The notes below the pieces were generated by a model. The model worked only from the letters and a program-made list of their open reading frames with translations. It searched no databases and was not told the DNA's origin. DNA of 35,628 nt, taken from assembly GCA_947588745.1 (NCBI GenBank), contig CANPYW010000021.1, forward strand, positions 1-35,628, given 5' to 3'. Below, one piece after another: positions 33,523 through 35,628 of the stretch (positions are counted from its first letter, which is position 1; every line of letters starts with the position of its first letter). The position numbers and the translations under genes are program-made. The stretch is from Candidatus Gastranaerophilales bacterium (GTDB lineage Bacteria; Cyanobacteriota; Vampirovibrionia; Gastranaerophilales; Gastranaerophilaceae).

Positions 33523-35121
33523 TTAACCGGCATGCTTAAATTCACTGCCGCCCACTATTCTTAATCGGCGTTCCGAACCTTCACCAATACTTTCACTTGA
33601 AAGATTATGCTGTTCCACAAGCTCATGCTGTAATTTACGTATCTGCTGATTTTGCGGTTTAAGCTCGACATTATCTGCACCGGATAAGATTTTTTGTATT
33701 GCCGCCTTAACTTCATCCAATGCACGCTCCGCATCATCATAATAGCCTTGAAGTGTTTCACTATCCTGTATATGTAAAGCTTCTTTAACCACTTTTTGAA
33801 CCTGTGCCATTGAATTTGAACGTACATAATATATCGGAAGTTTGTAATCGTTTGCTATGCTTAATATTTTTGTTCCACCCTTCGCAAATGCTTTATGAAC
33901 AATCACAATATCCGCTTCTTCAATATTTCTCGTAATTTCTGCCTGCAAATTTAAACGTTCAAGAACTTTATCCAAAACAGTTCTGCTGACGGCATAAATA
34001 TATATTTTTTTATAATCTTTTACCTGTTTGACATAGTCCTGCCTTGAAAAACTAAACTTTAATTTTCTGCTGGCAAGTTCATCTTCTGTTTTTTCCTGTT
34101 CTTCTTTTACCACGGCAGTTTCATTTTGAATTGTTTTATCATAAACCTGATCAACTTTCCTTATTTCGGGTCTTATAGGCCAGCCTCTTAAAATATAATC
34201 AACCGCTTCAGCTGTATTTTTATATACGGCAAGCGTGTTTCTGTCTATAATTTCTATTACGATATCAAAAGTAGGCTGTTTCTCCCTTTCAAGAACAGTC
34301 TTTTGAGAACCTCGTCTTTTTGCTTCATCATCACCCAATGTAACAGAGCTTACTCCACCCACTAAATCCGATAATACAGGATTTTTTATGAGATTATCAA
34401 GTGTATTACCATGTGCCGTAGCAATCAACATTACACCACGCTCGGCAATGGTTCTTGCAGCCTGTGCTTCTTCTTCTGTACCTATTTCATCAACAACAAT
34501 AACCTCGGGTGTATGATTTTCAACAGCTTCAATCATAACATCTTTTTGATAAATCGGCTGCATAACCTGCATTCTTCTTGCTCTGCCAATTGCAGGATGC
34601 GGAGTATCACCATCACCCGCTATTTCATTGGATGTATCAACAACAACAACTCTTTTCCCCAAATCATCGGCAACCAGCCTTGATATTTCTCTTAATTTTG
34701 TTGTTTTACCGACACCGGGTCTGCCTAAAAATAATATGCTTTTATTCTGCAATACAAAATCTTTTATACAAGCAATTGTCCCTGTTACAACACGCCCTAT
34801 TCTGCACGTAAGTCCTACTACTTTCCCCTGTCTGTTTCTTATTGCACTTATTCTATGCAGCGTTGACGGTATTCCTGAACGGTTATCACTGGTAAACGGC
34901 TGTATTCTTGAGGTAATATATACAATATCATCTTCCGTTATAAGAGTTTTACCAAGAAAATCCGTCCTGCCGTCCGAATATCGGACTTCTCCCACTCTGC
35001 CCAAATCAAGCACTAATTCTATTGCATCATCTAAATTATAAGGTTTCAGCTCATCGACAATGTTTGGCGGTAAAATCTCAATTAACCTTTTTAGGTCATT
35101 GTGAAATTGTATCTTATCCAT
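33523..35121 (-). CDS. Ycf45/SpoIIIAA-like P-loop ATPase with C-terminal R3H domain
   Basis: The 532-residue protein has a conserved N-terminal region of 120 residues, then an AAA-type ATPase core close to SpoIIIAA and plastid Ycf45. It shows Walker A GRPGVGKTT (133-141), 'VVVVDTSNEIAGDGDTPHPA', Walker B VIVVDEIG (207-214) and 'TAHGNTLDNLIKNPVL'. After a charged linker (about 330-370) comes a Toprim-like or Rossmann-like segment. The C-terminus is an R3H single-stranded nucleic acid-binding motif (RKLQH, about residue 495). This domain order is characteristic of cyanobacteria and their relatives, which is part of the taxonomic argument here. Its role is not established; single-stranded nucleic acid remodelling is likely. 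AAAGGGG precedes the ATG. Confidence 0.85.
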   Translation of the reverse strand: MDKIQFHNDLKRLIEILPPNIVDELKPYNLDDAIELVLDLGRVGEVRYSDGRTDFLGKTLITEDDIVYITSRIQPFTSDNRSGIPSTLHRISAIRNRQGKVVGLTCRIGRVVTGTIACIKDFVLQNKSILFLGRPGVGKTTKLREISRLVADDLGKRVVVVDTSNEIAGDGDTPHPAIGRARRMQVMQPIYQKDVMIEAVENHTPEVIVVDEIGTEEEAQAARTIAERGVMLIATAHGNTLDNLIKNPVLSDLVGGVSSVTLGDDEAKRRGSQKTVLEREKQPTFDIVIEIIDRNTLAVYKNTAEAVDYILRGWPIRPEIRKVDQVYDKTIQNETAVVKEEQEKTEDELASRKLKFSFSRQDYVKQVKDYKKIYIYAVSRTVLDKVLERLNLQAEITRNIEEADIVIVHKAFAKGGTKILSIANDYKLPIYYVRSNSMAQVQKVVKEALHIQDSETLQGYYDDAERALDEVKAAIQKILSGADNVELKPQNQQIRKLQHELVEQHNLSSESIGEGSERRLRIVGGSEFKHAG

Positions 35122-35125
35122 TTTT

Positions 35126-35215
35126 GCCCCTTTCGCTGCACGTTAATATGCATAAGGCATCTTCTTGTACCCGCTTATAGGACTTTGTATTTTCACCGCC
35201 CTAATAACGGGGGCT
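35126..35215 (-). promoter_or_regulatory. Structured 5' leader that can mask the R3H ATPase ribosome binding site
   Basis: In the minus-strand mRNA, AGCCCC near the 5' end (35215-35210) can pair with GGGGC (35130-35126), which is the core of the Shine-Dalgarno just before the ATG. Inside lies a second stem (35198-35207 with 35175-35183, about 9 bp with one bulge) and a small GCAU/GUGC hairpin. I could not match it to a known riboswitch class. The layout suggests translational control. Confidence 0.5.
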
Positions 35216-35233
35216 ATTTTCTCTTACACTTTT

Positions 35234-35262
35234 ATTATACCACTTTTTCATTCATCTTTCAC
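35234..35262 (-). promoter_or_regulatory. Extended -10 promoter of the R3H ATPase gene
   Basis: On the minus strand TGG precedes a perfect TATAAT (35239-35234). GTGAAA (35262-35257) stands 17 nt upstream as a partial -35. The start near 35227 gives a leader of about 105 nt, long for this window. Confidence 0.65.
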
Positions 35263-35328
35263 GTTTATTTTACTATATTTGTAGTAATGTTACATAAATT
35301 TATATAAACAATTAAAATGAAAAAAATT

Positions 35329-35388
35329 GGAATGAAAAAATAATAAAAATTTTATTTGAACGGAATGATTTTTTATTATTTTTTATTC
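35329..35388. repeat. AT-only near-perfect inverted repeat
   Basis: GGAATGAAAAAATAATAAAA (from 35329) and the arm ending TTATTTTTTATTCC (to 35388) are complementary over about 20 bp with one bulge. On the minus strand a T-rich stretch follows, so it could be a weak terminator. Its composition makes chance pairing plausible. Confidence 0.4.
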
Positions 35389-35400
35389 CCAAATTTTTAA

Positions 35401-35549
35401 GAATAACAAAAGAAATTGAAATCAATTGCGGAGTATAGTTAAAATTGTTTAGCGAAACGACAATGAAGCGTGCGTTTTTTAGCACGCTTTGGGTTGAGGT
35501 TAACAATTTACTATACGCAGCTTCTTGATTGAAATTTATTTTGTTATTC
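35401..35549. repeat. 149-bp palindromic MITE-like element
   Basis: The two ends are imperfect inverted repeats of about 50 bp. Both read GAATAACAAAA at the outer boundary, with 22 of the first 25 positions identical by my alignment. Further in, both carry GTATAGT and AAATTGTT with small gaps. The centre contains a perfect 8-bp hairpin AAGCGTGC/GCACGCTT (35466-35473 and 35482-35489). There is no transposase or credible ORF. No target-site duplication is evident. Confidence 0.55.
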
Positions 35550-35628
35550 GTTTTATTTAAATAATATACACAATTAAATTCAAATAAAAATTAAATTTCA
35601 ATCCGGATATTCCGCACAATAAATTTCT

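Larger units (their letters stand above)
35122..35628. other. Noncoding right end of the window
   Basis: This stretch holds the leader and promoter of the R3H ATPase gene (35122-35262), the AT-only inverted repeat (35329-35388) and the palindromic element (35401-35549). The last ~80 bases are plain AT-rich sequence. An open frame at 35312-35506 (minus) runs through the two repeats and is not credible. Confidence 0.6.

Noticed and set aside
35122-35227. 6S RNA or a known riboswitch in the leader of the R3H ATPase gene
   Set aside because: I compared remembered consensus motifs (TPP, c-di-GMP, ZTP, glycine, 6S, SRP) and none fits; only the pairing with the ribosome binding site is supported.
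35312-35506. 64-codon minus-strand open frame at the right edge
   Set aside because: It runs through two inverted repeats, lacks a ribosome binding site, and ends in an AT-only region; it looks like a by-product of the palindromic element.

Overview
The window is AT-rich chromosomal DNA (roughly 30 % GC by eye) from a diderm-type bacterium. Several genes point to a non-photosynthetic relative of cyanobacteria, most likely Melainabacteria/Vampirovibrionia (for example Gastranaerophilales). These are a Ycf45/SpoIIIAA-like ATPase with a C-terminal R3H domain, a protein with a DUF1822-like region next to a sigma factor, and a MurE whose motif predicts meso-diaminopimelate. This assignment is inferred from gene content and was not tested by a search. 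No tRNA, rRNA, CRISPR array or transposase gene was seen.

Layout. 1-4.2 kb: the 5' part of a type IV pilin-like gene running off the left edge, three small or hypothetical genes, a HEAT-like protein and a PglK-like ABC flippase. 4.2-6.8 kb: a class A penicillin-binding protein, divergent from a YkgJ-type cysteine-cluster protein. 6.8-17.7 kb: a long minus-strand block read deoB, rpmE, (tandem terminators), thyX, prfA, then rsmH, ftsL-like, ftsI, murE, gpsA and a TPR/GT41 glycosyltransferase; the middle is a reduced dcw (division and cell wall) cluster. 17.7-18.2 kb: a noncoding gap with an orphan minus-strand terminator and a GC-rich island. 18.2-21.8 kb: aroC-aroK-aroB (shikimate pathway) and surE on the plus strand.

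21.9-24.5 kb holds what looks like a small RiPP operon (minus strand): a TupA-like ATP-grasp enzyme, a 52-residue Gly/Cys-rich precursor peptide with a C-terminal Cys triplet, and a radical SAM/SPASM enzyme with an N-terminal PqqD-like recognition domain. A perfect 18-bp hairpin separates the precursor from the enzyme and abuts the enzyme's ribosome binding site. I consider this the best candidate for an undescribed system.

24.5-32.4 kb is a second unusual minus-strand cluster: a PHP phosphoesterase; a 923-residue protein combining a DUF1822-like region, an anti-sigma-type HxxxCxxC zinc motif, a very acidic linker, one membrane segment and a TonB-C-like domain; a sigma-70 family factor; and a 1180-residue zinc-ribbon/P-loop ATPase/TPR-like protein. 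It reads as a transmembrane sigma/anti-sigma signalling unit.

32.5-35.6 kb: a beta-carbonic anhydrase, a small exported protein, and the Ycf45-like R3H ATPase on the opposite strand behind a strong extended -10 promoter and a structured leader that can pair with its Shine-Dalgarno sequence. The right edge carries a 149-bp palindromic, MITE-like element.
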